Shown: positions 1 to 9,224 of the stretch, piece by piece
Numbering within the stretch: the stretch's first letter is position 1
Layout: every line of letters begins with the position of its first letter
Assembly (NCBI GenBank): GCA_018714855.1
Contig: DVMT01000053.1
Location: 1 to 47,347, forward strand
From: Candidatus Aphodocola excrementigallinarum
Lineage (GTDB): Bacteria; Bacillota_I; Bacilli_A; RF39; UBA660
Direction of reading: 5' to 3'
Length of the DNA: 47,347 bases
Position numbers and translations under genes: made by a program
Notes under the pieces: model-generated
Database searches by the model: none
What the model was told of the DNA's origin: nothing
Seen by the model: the letters and a program-made list of their open reading frames with translations, nothing else

Positions 1-61
1 TGAAAGAGGTATTGATATAATAAAAAAAATAAATAAAGAAGTTATAAATGCAAAAATATAA
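1..61 (+). CDS. 3' end of an unidentified CDS (...ERGIDIIKKINKEVINAKI*)
   Basis: Open frame from window start to TAA at 59-61. Confidence 0.5.
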   Translation, partial: ERGIDIIKKINKEVINAKI

Positions 62-62
62 G

Positions 63-153
63 TACGGTGGCGACCATCGGAATTTAAGCCTGCCTGAGAA
101 GTAAGAATACTTAGTCTATGAAGCAGGAATGCTTGATCGGTGACGACCAATGC
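63..153 (+). ncRNA. Candidate structured leader RNA / small RNA of unknown class
   Basis: Self-complementary segments: CATCGG/TCGGTG, TTAAGC/GCTTGA, CTGC/GCAG, AAGTA-AGAA-TACTT; locally higher GC; followed directly by an intrinsic terminator. Confidence 0.45.
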
Positions 154-180
154 GCAAAATTTTTAATTTTGCTTTTGTTC
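154..180 (+). terminator. Rho-independent terminator
   Basis: GCAAAAT-TTTTA-ATTTTGC followed by TTTTGTTCTTTTT. Confidence 0.6.
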
Positions 181-239
181 TTTTTGTTGAAATTAAATGA
201 TATGTTTGTTAAAATATAATTGTAGAAAAGAGGTAAGGT

Positions 240-881
240 ATGAAAAATGTTCAAACAAAAAATTCAGTTATTGCGGTATTAATTATAATATTGTATTTTG
301 TGTTGCCATATTTATCATCAATGTTTTTAAATACTAATTTAGCAAATGCTATTATATCAATTATCTTTGCAATAGCAATTATATTTATTTATCGTAAAAG
401 TTTTGTAAATGATTTTAAAGATTTTAATAAAAATAAGTGGAAATATGTAAAAAGTATCTTATTAAATGTTTTGATAATATTTGCAATTACGATTGTAACT
501 AATTTACTTTTAGCTTTAATATTTGATATAAGAGAAACTTCAGAAAATGATTATTCATTAAGAACTATGTATAAAAGTTCACCAATAATATTGTTTTTAT
601 TAACAGCTATATATTATCCAATTGTTGAAGGTATAGTTTTTAGAAAGACAATTAAAGAGGTTATTGATAAAAAATGGTTATTCATAATTTTTTCTGCTTT
701 ATTTTATTTCTTCTTTAATGTTGCATACACAAGTTTTACGTTAAATAATATTTTATCTTCTTTGTGTTATTTCTTTATTATGCTTGTGTTATCAAATTAT
801 TATTGGAAAACTAATAATCTTACGGCATCAATACTTGTTATATCAATCAGTAATATAATAACGTATTTTATAGTTATGTAA
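240..881 (+). CDS. CPBP-like intramembrane protease family membrane protein (divergent)
   Basis: Multi-TM protein with YYPIVEGIVFRKTI (EExxxR-like) followed by an FFFNVAYTSF helix. Confidence 0.5.
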   Translation: MKNVQTKNSVIAVLIIILYFVLPYLSSMFLNTNLANAIISIIFAIAIIFIYRKSFVNDFKDFNKNKWKYVKSILLNVLIIFAITIVTNLLLALIFDIRETSENDYSLRTMYKSSPIILFLLTAIYYPIVEGIVFRKTIKEVIDKKWLFIIFSALFYFFFNVAYTSFTLNNILSSLCYFFIMLVLSNYYWKTNNLTASILVISISNIITYFIVM

Positions 882-900
882 CAAAAAAGGAGGCACGCGT

Positions 901-1485
901 ATGAAAAAAATATTTGTTATTTTCTTAGCAGTAGTCCTTTCTTTTGCTGGCATAAGCAGTATTAGTGCCTCAGATAAATTAATAAAGACTGAAACAAAAG
1001 ATAAGGTTATGTTTATTCAAGATAGAAACGGAGAGTTTTTGTATTCTTGGAGCTTTGATAAAAATGAATACAATAAAAGTGACTTGGAATTTGACATGAC
1101 AATCAAGTTTAAAAGTCCTAACAAAGATAAGATAAATAACTTGATTTCTAATAATGTTAAAAAGGAGTTTGTATCATTTAATTATCATGGCGATTTACCT
1201 GGAAAAGCAACCGTAAAGGTTCCAGTTAAAAACTTTGAAGATGGTCAAAGACTTAACTTATACTATTATAATGAGAGTGCAAATGAAATTGAAACAATTC
1301 AAAACAACATAATGGTTCAAAACGGTTACGCATCATTTGAAATAAATCATTGTTCTGATTACTTTTTAACGTTATCCGTTGTAAAAGAAGCATCCGGTGG
1401 CAATAATAATGGAGTTTTAATCATTGGTATGCTTGTTGTTATAGTTGGTCTTGTTGGTTATACAATATTCAAAAATAGAAAGTAG
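901..1485 (+). CDS. Secreted/membrane-anchored protein with signal peptide and C-terminal TM anchor
   Basis: MKKIFVIFLAVVLSFAGISSISA signal; C-terminal VLIIGMLVVIVGLVGYTIFKNRK; RBS AGGAGG. Confidence 0.7.
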   Translation: MKKIFVIFLAVVLSFAGISSISASDKLIKTETKDKVMFIQDRNGEFLYSWSFDKNEYNKSDLEFDMTIKFKSPNKDKINNLISNNVKKEFVSFNYHGDLPGKATVKVPVKNFEDGQRLNLYYYNESANEIETIQNNIMVQNGYASFEINHCSDYFLTLSVVKEASGGNNNGVLIIGMLVVIVGLVGYTIFKNRK

Positions 1486-1568
1486 ATGTTTATTTTCTAT
1501 TTTTTTAGATTGTAATATGTGTCTTATTTTGTTATAATTAACATTGATAATAGGGTTGGTGATAGACG

Positions 1569-1910
1569 GTGAAAAACGAAAAGGGCCAAGCATTAGTTGA
1601 ATTTATCATAATACTTCCAGTTACTTTAATACTTATGTTTTGTGTTATTGATTTTGCTAGGGTAATATCCTTAAGAAGTGATTTGGAAAGTATTACACAG
1701 GATGCAACGATTCTTTTAGAGTCGGGTAAAACAAAAGAAGACATTGAAAGAGAACTTGATTTAAATGGTGCTAATTTAAACATAGAAATAAAAGGTGAAT
1801 ACGTAGATGTTAAAACTTCTAAAGAAATAAAGCCTATTACTCCTGGTTTTTCATACATATTAAAAGATGTTTTTAACGTTGAGGTTAGCCGGGTGATAAG
1901 AAATGAGTAG
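1569..1910 (+). CDS. TadE-like pilus assembly protein
   Basis: GQALVEFIIILPVTLILMFCVIDFAR; GTG start; within Tad operon. Confidence 0.75.
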   Translation: MKNEKGQALVEFIIILPVTLILMFCVIDFARVISLRSDLESITQDATILLESGKTKEDIERELDLNGANLNIEIKGEYVDVKTSKEIKPITPGFSYILKDVFNVEVSRVIRNE

Positions 1911-2298
1911 GTTGGGTAGCAAAGGCCAGGCGCTTGCGATATTCGTTATTTTTGTTCCGGTTTTTATAATGGTAGGAGCGTTTGTCGTGGATTTATCATT
2001 TGCAAGGTATAATGCAAGAAAGCTAGATAACATAGCGGAAATTGTAACTTCTTACGGACTTGATCATTTAGCTGACGAACCTTATAACAACATGGTTGAT
2101 TTAATTTATCAAAACGATAGTGAAATAGATAGTTATACAATTAACATAAACGAAGAAGAAAGTAAAATAGAAGTTAGCATTACAAAGGCAACTAAAGGTT
2201 TTTTTGGAAGTATTATTGGAAAAGAAATATATAAAGAAAAAAGTGAATTTACTGGTTATATAAAAGATGATAAAAAAATAATAGAAAAGGGTGTTTAA
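1903..2298 (+). CDS. TadE/TadG-like (Flp pilus-associated) protein
   Basis: GSKGQALAIFVIFVPVFIMVGAFVVDLSFARYNARKLDN. Confidence 0.7.
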   Translation: MSRLGSKGQALAIFVIFVPVFIMVGAFVVDLSFARYNARKLDNIAEIVTSYGLDHLADEPYNNMVDLIYQNDSEIDSYTININEEESKIEVSITKATKGFFGSIIGKEIYKEKSEFTGYIKDDKKIIEKGV

Positions 2299-2300
2299 TT

Positions 2301-3095
2301 ATGAAAAGTGTTGCAGCAAAAGTAATAACTGTATTTTCTTGTAAAGGTGGTGCAGGTAAAACAACAACGACTTTAAATTTAGCAGGAATATATAGTTTAA
2401 TGGATAAAAAAGTACTTATTATGGATCTTGATTTAAATAGTGGAGGCGTTGCCGTTAGCTTAAACGTTAACAACGAAAAAACAATATATAACGTGGTTGA
2501 TGATATATCTAACAATCGTTTTGATGAGATTGATAATTACGTTTGTAAATATAACGATAAAATAGACGTTTTATCAGCACCTAAAGATCCTAGAAACGCG
2601 CTTAAAATAGATTCTAAATACATTAATTTAGTTATTTCATCAGCAATGTATAAATATGATGTTATTTTAATTGATTCTTCTCATTATATAACGCCTGTTT
2701 TGTTAATGGCTTTAGATAAGAGTGATAATACTTTGTTTTTGGTAACTAATGATCCGGTTGACTTAAAAAACGCAAGAAGCATGATTTCAATATTTAAAGA
2801 TACGGAAGTTAATAATTATAAAGTAGTGTTTAATTCATCTAAGGATACTGGTAAGGATTATTTTTCGCTTTTTGATATTAAAAACATTATAAAACATAAC
2901 ATTGATTATACAATAGATAAATCGTTTTACATAAAAGACATTGATAAATACGTAATTGATGGAGAAATATTAACTCTTAATAAAAAAATAAGGTCATCCA
3001 AGAAAGGTGATATCATGAAGCTTACTAAGCTTGCGAATGCACTACTTGAATCTAATCCAAAAAAAGTGGAGGTAAAAAAAGATGAAGAAAAGTAA
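2301..3095 (+). CDS. MinD/CpaE (TadZ)-like P-loop ATPase
   Basis: FSCKGGAGKTTTTLNLAGIYS deviant Walker A; operon context. Confidence 0.8.
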   Translation: MKSVAAKVITVFSCKGGAGKTTTTLNLAGIYSLMDKKVLIMDLDLNSGGVAVSLNVNNEKTIYNVVDDISNNRFDEIDNYVCKYNDKIDVLSAPKDPRNALKIDSKYINLVISSAMYKYDVILIDSSHYITPVLLMALDKSDNTLFLVTNDPVDLKNARSMISIFKDTEVNNYKVVFNSSKDTGKDYFSLFDIKNIIKHNIDYTIDKSFYIKDIDKYVIDGEILTLNKKIRSSKKGDIMKLTKLANALLESNPKKVEVKKDEEK

Positions 3096-4416
3096 TTTAT
3101 TAAATGCTTTTGATGTTAAAGAACAAAAAGTACAAACAAAGCCAGTTGCAGATTATGATATATTTAAAGATAAAGAACTTTTGGATAATTTAAGAAACAC
3201 CATTATTTCTAACTTAATAGATGATAAAATACCTAACGATAAGCTTCTTCATGAATATATTAATGACGAGATTGATAAAGCTCTTTTAGGTTATGATTTA
3301 ACTAACTTAGAGCGTAGTCATATCTTTAACTTAATTGATAATGAAATAAACGGTAATGGACCTATTACCGAGCTTTTAGAGGATCCTAACATTACGGAAA
3401 TCATGGTTAATGGTAAAAACGAAGTTTACGTTGAAATAGACGGACAAATAAGTAAGGATGATTCTGTATCATTTATAAATGATGAACACATCATAAGAAC
3501 CATTCAAAAAATAGTGCAGCCACTAGGTAGAACAATTGATACGGCAAATCCAATGGTAGATGCAAGATTGGAAGATGGCTCAAGATTAAACGCGGTAATT
3601 CCTCCTTTATCTTTAAAGGGACCGGTTGTTACAATAAGAAAGTTTAGACGTGATATGGAAACCGTTGATGATTTTTTAAGAACTGGTGCAATGACGCCTT
3701 ACATGGCACGTTTTTTAGACGCGGCCGTAAAAGCTAAATTAAACATCATCATATGCGGTGGTACTGGTGCAGGTAAAACAACGCTTTTAAACGCATTATC
3801 ATCTTTTATTGGTGATCACGAGCGTATCATAACAATTGAGGATGCGGCTGAGTTACGACTTCACCAATCACACGTAATAGGTTTGGAAACAAGACTTACT
3901 AACTATGAAGGAACAGGAGAGGTTACCATTCGTGATTTAGTTATTAACTCACTTCGTATGAGACCTGATAGAATAATCGTAGGTGAGGTTCGTGGTAAAG
4001 AAGCTTTTGATATGCTTCAAGCAATGAACACTGGTCATGATGGATCACTTACAACGATGCACGCAAATGGCCCTCTTGATGCTTTAAACAGACTTGAGAC
4101 GATGGTTTTAATGGCGGGTATGGAAATACCTGTCAAAGCAATTCGTGAATATATTGAAAACGCAATTGACTTAGTTGTCAACGTATCTCGTTTATCTGAT
4201 GGAAGAAGAAAAGTAACTAGTATTTGTGAGGTAGACGGATTTAATGATGATGTTATAAAACTAGAGGAAATATTTAGCTTTAAGCAAACAGGACTTACTG
4301 ATACTGGAGAAGTAGATGGCGCTTTTGATTTAAGAAAAAGAGTACCAATGGTTCTTAAAAAGATAAGAAGTAAAGGTATTACTGACTTAGATGATATATT
4401 TAATTTTAAAAAGTAA
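3082..4416 (+). CDS. tadA: CpaF/TadA-type secretion ATPase
   Basis: [19 protein letters not shown] Walker [41 protein letters not shown]. Confidence 0.95.
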   Translation: MKKSNLLNAFDVKEQKVQTKPVADYDIFKDKELLDNLRNTIISNLIDDKIPNDKLLHEYINDEIDKALLGYDLTNLERSHIFNLIDNEINGNGPITELLEDPNITEIMVNGKNEVYVEIDGQISKDDSVSFINDEHIIRTIQKIVQPLGRTIDTANPMVDARLEDGSRLNAVIPPLSLKGPVVTIRKFRRDMETVDDFLRTGAMTPYMARFLDAAVKAKLNIIICGGTGAGKTTLLNALSSFIGDHERIITIEDAAELRLHQSHVIGLETRLTNYEGTGEVTIRDLVINSLRMRPDRIIVGEVRGKEAFDMLQAMNTGHDGSLTTMHANGPLDALNRLETMVLMAGMEIPVKAIREYIENAIDLVVNVSRLSDGRRKVTSICEVDGFNDDVIKLEEIFSFKQTGLTDTGEVDGAFDLRKRVPMVLKKIRSKGITDLDDIFNFKK

Positions 4417-4428
4417 GTGGGTGATAAA

Positions 4429-5424
4429 ATGAATGTATTTATAATTCAAACTATTATAATGGTTATTCTTGCTTTTATAATTTTCTATCTTATTATTTAT
4501 AATAATAGTTTAAAGCTAGAGCGAAGAATATCTAAATATAGTATTGATTCTATAAAAGATGATACGGTATCACTTTTTGATTATATTTATAATAAGTACT
4601 TAAAATTAGTTGCAAAAGTAACAAGGTTACTTAAAAAATCCGCTGTTTTAAGCAAGTATTCACTTAGGTACAATAAGTATATAACTTATGAAAACGACAA
4701 GAATACTTGTGTAATGGATTACGTAACGAACAAATTTTTTATCGCTTTTGTATTTGTATTTATCATCTTTTTTGCAAGAATAATAGAAGGTGTATTCCCA
4801 AGTTTTATTGATATTATAGTATCATTTTTATTAGGTTTCTTTGTAATAGATATATACTTTAAGATTTATGATATCATGAAAAAAAGAAAAATAGAGCAAG
4901 ATCTTTTAAACGCTATTATTATCATGAATAATGCTTTTAGGTCAGGAAGAAGCACGATGCAAGCAATAGAGATAGTTGCTCATGAACTTAAAGGACCAAT
5001 AAGCCAAGAATTTAAAAAAATGCACCTAGAGATAAGTTATGGCCTTTCTTTGGACGTTGTTTTTGAAAGATTTTCAAAACGTGTTGAATCAGAAGAGGTA
5101 AGTTATATTACTTCGTCTTTATCAATTCTTAATAAGACCGGTGGAAACATAATAAAGGTTTTCTCATCAATTGAAAAAATGTTATTTAACAAAAGAAAAC
5201 TAAAGCAAGAAATGAAGTCTTTAACGTCTTCTGCTAACATGATAAGTAAAATCCTACTTATTATGCCATTTATCTTTGTTGCGATAATAATGATGTTAAA
5301 CCCAAGCTATTTTATGCCACTTATTAATACGAGTTTAGGTAACGTATTACTATTCATAATAATTCTTATTTATGGATTATATGCATTTATTGTAAATAAG
5401 ATAATGAGAGTGAGGTTTAACTAA
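4429..5424 (+). CDS. tadB: TadB-like type II secretion system F domain protein
   Basis: Directly after tadA; T2SSF pattern (LLNAIIIMNNAFRSGRSTMQAIEIVAHELKGPISQEF). Confidence 0.8.
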   Translation: MNVFIIQTIIMVILAFIIFYLIIYNNSLKLERRISKYSIDSIKDDTVSLFDYIYNKYLKLVAKVTRLLKKSAVLSKYSLRYNKYITYENDKNTCVMDYVTNKFFIAFVFVFIIFFARIIEGVFPSFIDIIVSFLLGFFVIDIYFKIYDIMKKRKIEQDLLNAIIIMNNAFRSGRSTMQAIEIVAHELKGPISQEFKKMHLEISYGLSLDVVFERFSKRVESEEVSYITSSLSILNKTGGNIIKVFSSIEKMLFNKRKLKQEMKSLTSSANMISKILLIMPFIFVAIIMMLNPSYFMPLINTSLGNVLLFIIILIYGLYAFIVNKIMRVRFN

Positions 5425-6125
5425 TGAAAGAAAAAAAGTCATTTATTAATCGTATATATAGACAAAAAGACATAAAAAAAGTAGAAGATAAAATAAATCA
5501 GTTTGGTGTTTCTAAAAAATTTTCATGTGAATACTTTATGAATTTTAGACTTTATACTTCATTAATTGTATTTGTTGTTATATTTATATTTATGGATTAT
5601 GGTGCCCTTTTAGCGCCTATTATAACGGTTTTATGGTATTTATTAGTAGGATATTTAATGATTGATAGACCTCTTAAAAAAAGAGAAAGAAAACTAGATA
5701 CGGAGGCTTATTATTACTTTGAGGTTTTAACGCTTGCTTTGGAGTCAGGAAGAAATTTAGAAAACGCTATTAAAATGGCATGTAAATACATTGATTCTGA
5801 AATATCATCCGAGTTTAAGGAAACCTTGAAACAAGTAAACTTTGGTAAATCTCTTACTGAGGCATTATCTTTAATGAGTTCAAGAATTCCTAGTATAACG
5901 GTTAACAACATAATATTAAACATGGAACAATCTAATTTGTTTGGTAATAGCATAATAGAAACCATGTATAACCAACTTGATTTTTTAAAGGATAAGCAAG
6001 TAATGGACATAAAAGAAGAAATTAATAAAATACCAAATAAAATAAGTATTTTCTCGGTTTTATTTTTCATACCACTTATACTTCTTATTATATTAGGTCC
6101 GGTTTTAATAGATTTTATATCATAA
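5424..6125 (+). CDS. tadC: TadC-like type II secretion system F domain protein
   Basis: T2SSF pattern (YYFEVLTLALESGRNLENAIKMACKYI...SEF); operon position. Confidence 0.8.
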   Translation: MKEKKSFINRIYRQKDIKKVEDKINQFGVSKKFSCEYFMNFRLYTSLIVFVVIFIFMDYGALLAPIITVLWYLLVGYLMIDRPLKKRERKLDTEAYYYFEVLTLALESGRNLENAIKMACKYIDSEISSEFKETLKQVNFGKSLTEALSLMSSRIPSITVNNIILNMEQSNLFGNSIIETMYNQLDFLKDKQVMDIKEEINKIPNKISIFSVLFFIPLILLIILGPVLIDFIS

Positions 6126-6151
6126 AAAGTAGGTTTTTAAAACCTACTTTT
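6124..6151 (+). terminator. Rho-independent terminator after tadC
   Basis: AAAGTAGGTTTTT/AAAACCTACTTTT. Confidence 0.8.
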
Positions 6152-6253
6152 AAAATGTAAAAATACTTTACACTTTGTATATATTTTTATTTACCGGGAA
6201 TATTTTTAATGATAAGATTTAAATAGATAATAGTAATAATGGATGTGGTGTTT

Positions 6254-7303
6254 ATGAAAAAAATAAAAAAAGACATAATTGAATATTTAGGCTTTGAAGA
6301 AGATGAAAAACCTAAGGTAGGACGTCCACGTCTTGCAGATAGTAAAACCAAAAAAAGATCCTTAATTATTGCTAGTTTTTCATTTATGTTTGTAATATTA
6401 CTTTTAATATTTGGTTATGGAACGTTATTCGGCTTTAGAAGCTTAAATTTAAAAGCTTCCATCACAAATAATGAACCTAAAGAACAAGTGTTAGTAGAGG
6501 AAATTAATCCCTTAACAAAAAACATCACTTTAAAAGTAGATACCGCAAGAAAAGTATATTTAACCGTTTTACCTGCTAATGCGTCAAATAAAGAAATTGA
6601 GTATGAAAGTTTAAATCCTAGTATTGCATCAGTAGATAAAGATGGTAAAGTAGTTGGTTTAAAACAAGGGGAGGCTAAGATTGTTGCAACAACAACCGAT
6701 GGAAGCAATTTATCAGCTACGTTTAACATAACCGTAATTAAAAATGCGGAAGGGTATTGTTCGTTTACATCGCTTTCAAAAACAAGTTCAGGGGTATCTT
6801 ATGTTACCAATTGTAAAAACGCAACTATAAAGGAAATTCAGTATAAAATAGCAGATGGTAGCTATGAGAAACTTTTAACAAAAAAATCAAGTGATGAAGT
6901 TAAGTTCTCTGATGAGCAATTAAAAAAAGATATTACCTTTAAGATAGTTTATTATCCTAACAATAGTAAAATAACAGATTATTCTACGAAAACGATAAAG
7001 GTTCAAAAGAAAACTACTAAAGCACCAACCGGCAGTTGCTTTTTGGATATTAAAGAAGTTAATTCTAATTCGGCAAAATATGATATAACGTGTAAAAACG
7101 CAAGCGTTAATGAAATAGCATATAAAATAGGTAATGGAAGTTATATTGGACTTGATCCAAGTAGCCTTGCAGATACAATTATATTTGAAGAAAGCGATGT
7201 TACAAGGGTAATTTACTTTAATGTATCATATACGATAGACGGAACAAATAAAGTAAATACCATAACAAAAAATAGTGTTATCGAAAAAGGTAGGAGTCAA
7301 TAA
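6254..7303 (+). CDS. Membrane-anchored Ig-like (BIG2) protein with N-terminal VGRPRLADSK motif
   Basis: BIG2 pattern (VLPANASNKEIEYESLNPSIASVDKDGKVVGLKQGEAKIVATT); TM helix after VGRPRLADSKTKK; two C-terminal Cys-pair repeats. Start chosen at 6254; ORF track gives 6239. Confidence 0.75.
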   Translation: MKKIKKDIIEYLGFEEDEKPKVGRPRLADSKTKKRSLIIASFSFMFVILLLIFGYGTLFGFRSLNLKASITNNEPKEQVLVEEINPLTKNITLKVDTARKVYLTVLPANASNKEIEYESLNPSIASVDKDGKVVGLKQGEAKIVATTTDGSNLSATFNITVIKNAEGYCSFTSLSKTSSGVSYVTNCKNATIKEIQYKIADGSYEKLLTKKSSDEVKFSDEQLKKDITFKIVYYPNNSKITDYSTKTIKVQKKTTKAPTGSCFLDIKEVNSNSAKYDITCKNASVNEIAYKIGNGSYIGLDPSSLADTIIFEESDVTRVIYFNVSYTIDGTNKVNTITKNSVIEKGRSQ

Positions 7304-7689
7304 TGAAAAAAGAAAAACCAAATAAAGTTGGACGCCCACGACTTGCAGATAAAAAAACAATAAAGGAATCTTTATTTGTATGCTTATTTATAATTGTAGT
7401 TTTAGTTATTATATTTATACTTGGTTTTAATACAATAAAACTTGATTTGGAATTTAGTAGTGCAAGTTTATATAACGTGTATAATAACGATGTTAATTTA
7501 TGTAAAATAAATAAAACAAAAGTTAATTGCGGTGGCAATGTAACGTATGTTAAATATAAAACAAATGATAATTCATATAAAGAAATATATAAAAATCGTT
7601 CTAATATATCATTTGATGCAGAATCTTATGATAATATAAAAGTATGTTTTAAATCAATTAAAGATAATTTAAAATGTGTAGATAAATAA
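7303..7689 (+). CDS. Small membrane protein with VGRPRLADKK motif and one Cys-pair domain
   Basis: KVGRPRLADKKTIK, then TM helix, then CKINKTKVNCGGNVTYVKYKTNDNSYKEI. Confidence 0.7.
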   Translation: MKKEKPNKVGRPRLADKKTIKESLFVCLFIIVVLVIIFILGFNTIKLDLEFSSASLYNVYNNDVNLCKINKTKVNCGGNVTYVKYKTNDNSYKEIYKNRSNISFDAESYDNIKVCFKSIKDNLKCVDK

Positions 7690-7707
7690 AAAATGAGGTG
7701 GTAATAA

Positions 7708-8355
7708 ATGGAAAAACAAAGAAAAATAAAAAGTATTGCCGTTGTAGCTTTAGTAGTTGCAGTGCTTGGTCTTACGGTTGCCTTTGCAGCACTTTCACAG
7801 ACTTTAACAATAAATGGAACAGCAAACGTTAATACGGCAACATGGGACGTTCATTTTGCAAATTTAACAGGGCCAGACATAACGGGTACAGGAAAATCTA
7901 ACTCAGAACCAACACTAGATGCAACAACTATAGATAACGTAAACATGTCAGTTACAAAACCAGGAGATTCGGTAACGTATTATTTTGATATAGTAAATGC
8001 AGGCACAATAGATGCTATTTTAGACACTGATTTAAAGAATTCATTATTTTATGAAGGATATTCTAAATGTAATGGTGTGACATCAGGTAATGATTCAAAT
8101 GGATGCTTAGATAAATATGATTTTGATAATTCAGGAGATATAAGCTCTGGTGATCTTGTTATATTTACTAGTGATTTAGATTATGCAATTTATGATGTTG
8201 ATACAGAAGATATGTTATCTAAAGGAGACGTAATAGAAAAAGGAACAACAAAGCATTGTAAATTAGTGCTTGCAATAAAACCAGAATCAAGTTACATATC
8301 AAGTAAGACACTAACTACTACAGATAGATTTGATTTAGTATTTGTTCAAAAGTAA
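7708..8355 (+). CDS. SipW-dependent-type (TasA/camelysin-like) secreted protein
   Basis: KIKSIAVVALVVAVLGLTVAFAALSQTLTINGTANV, typical of SipW-dependent signal peptides. Confidence 0.7.
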   Translation: MEKQRKIKSIAVVALVVAVLGLTVAFAALSQTLTINGTANVNTATWDVHFANLTGPDITGTGKSNSEPTLDATTIDNVNMSVTKPGDSVTYYFDIVNAGTIDAILDTDLKNSLFYEGYSKCNGVTSGNDSNGCLDKYDFDNSGDISSGDLVIFTSDLDYAIYDVDTEDMLSKGDVIEKGTTKHCKLVLAIKPESSYISSKTLTTTDRFDLVFVQK

Positions 8356-8366
8356 CTATAAAAAAT

Positions 8367-8396
8367 TAAAGAACCTAATAAAAGGTTCTTTTTTGT
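8367..8396 (+). terminator. Rho-independent terminator
   Basis: AAGAACCT-AATAAA-AGGTTCTTTTTT. Confidence 0.85.
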
Positions 8397-8439
8397 ATAT
8401 TAATTTTATTTTTGTGAAAAATTATAAATGGTGAATAAT

Positions 8440-9180
8440 ATGATTAACGAAATACTAAATACTAATTTTAATGAGGTTTTAGATGTTTCTATAAGAGCGA
8501 TTACATCTCTTATTCTTTTATTTTTTATAACTAAGTTAATAGGTAAAAAACAAGTGTCAGAACTTAGTTTATTTGATTATGTAATAAGTATTTCAATTGG
8601 TAATTTTGCGGCTGAAATATCAATGAATTTAGATTATCAAATTGCAAATGGCTTGGTTGCGGTTTTAATATTTGGACTAGTAGCTGCTATTGTTGCATAC
8701 CTTACTATGAAAAGTATTTTTTTAAGACGTTTTTTCTTAGGTAGTCCAACCATTATAATCGAGAACGGTAAATTTGTTTACAAAAACTTAAAAAGGCTTA
8801 AAATGGACATTAATGATTTTTTAGAAACGGCAAGGATTGCAGGATACTTTGACATTGGAAAAATAAAGTATGCGATAATGGAAGCTAACGGAAAGGTAAG
8901 TTTTCTTTTAAATGAAGAGGAAAACCCGGTAACTATAAAAGATGCTAAATTAACATATAAAAAAGAAGGTTTACAAGCTAACGTTATAATAGATGGTAAA
9001 ATAATGCATAAGAATTTAGAAGTTATTAAAAAAGATGAAAACTGGCTTTTAAAGCAGTTAAAAGTAATTGGAAAAGAACGCTTAGATGATATATTACTAG
9101 CAACGGTAGATAACGTAACTGGCAAATTATCAATTTATGAAAAAAATAAACAAATAGATATAAAAAACTCACTAGAGTAA
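8440..9180 (+). CDS. DUF421 (YetF-like) membrane protein
   Basis: LIGKKQVSELSLFDYVISISIGNFAAEI; C-terminal YetF-like region. ORF track start 8428. Confidence 0.85.
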   Translation: MINEILNTNFNEVLDVSIRAITSLILLFFITKLIGKKQVSELSLFDYVISISIGNFAAEISMNLDYQIANGLVAVLIFGLVAAIVAYLTMKSIFLRRFFLGSPTIIIENGKFVYKNLKRLKMDINDFLETARIAGYFDIGKIKYAIMEANGKVSFLLNEEENPVTIKDAKLTYKKEGLQANVIIDGKIMHKNLEVIKKDENWLLKQLKVIGKERLDDILLATVDNVTGKLSIYEKNKQIDIKNSLE

Positions 9181-9224
9181 AATTTTTTAGTTGATTATAA
9201 ATTCATATTTATGTTATCATTTAC

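Noticed and set aside
6316-6360. GRPRLAD motif as a true AT-hook transcription factor domain
   Set aside because: Only one short motif per protein, next to a TM helix; DNA binding is speculative, so it was kept only as a motif observation.
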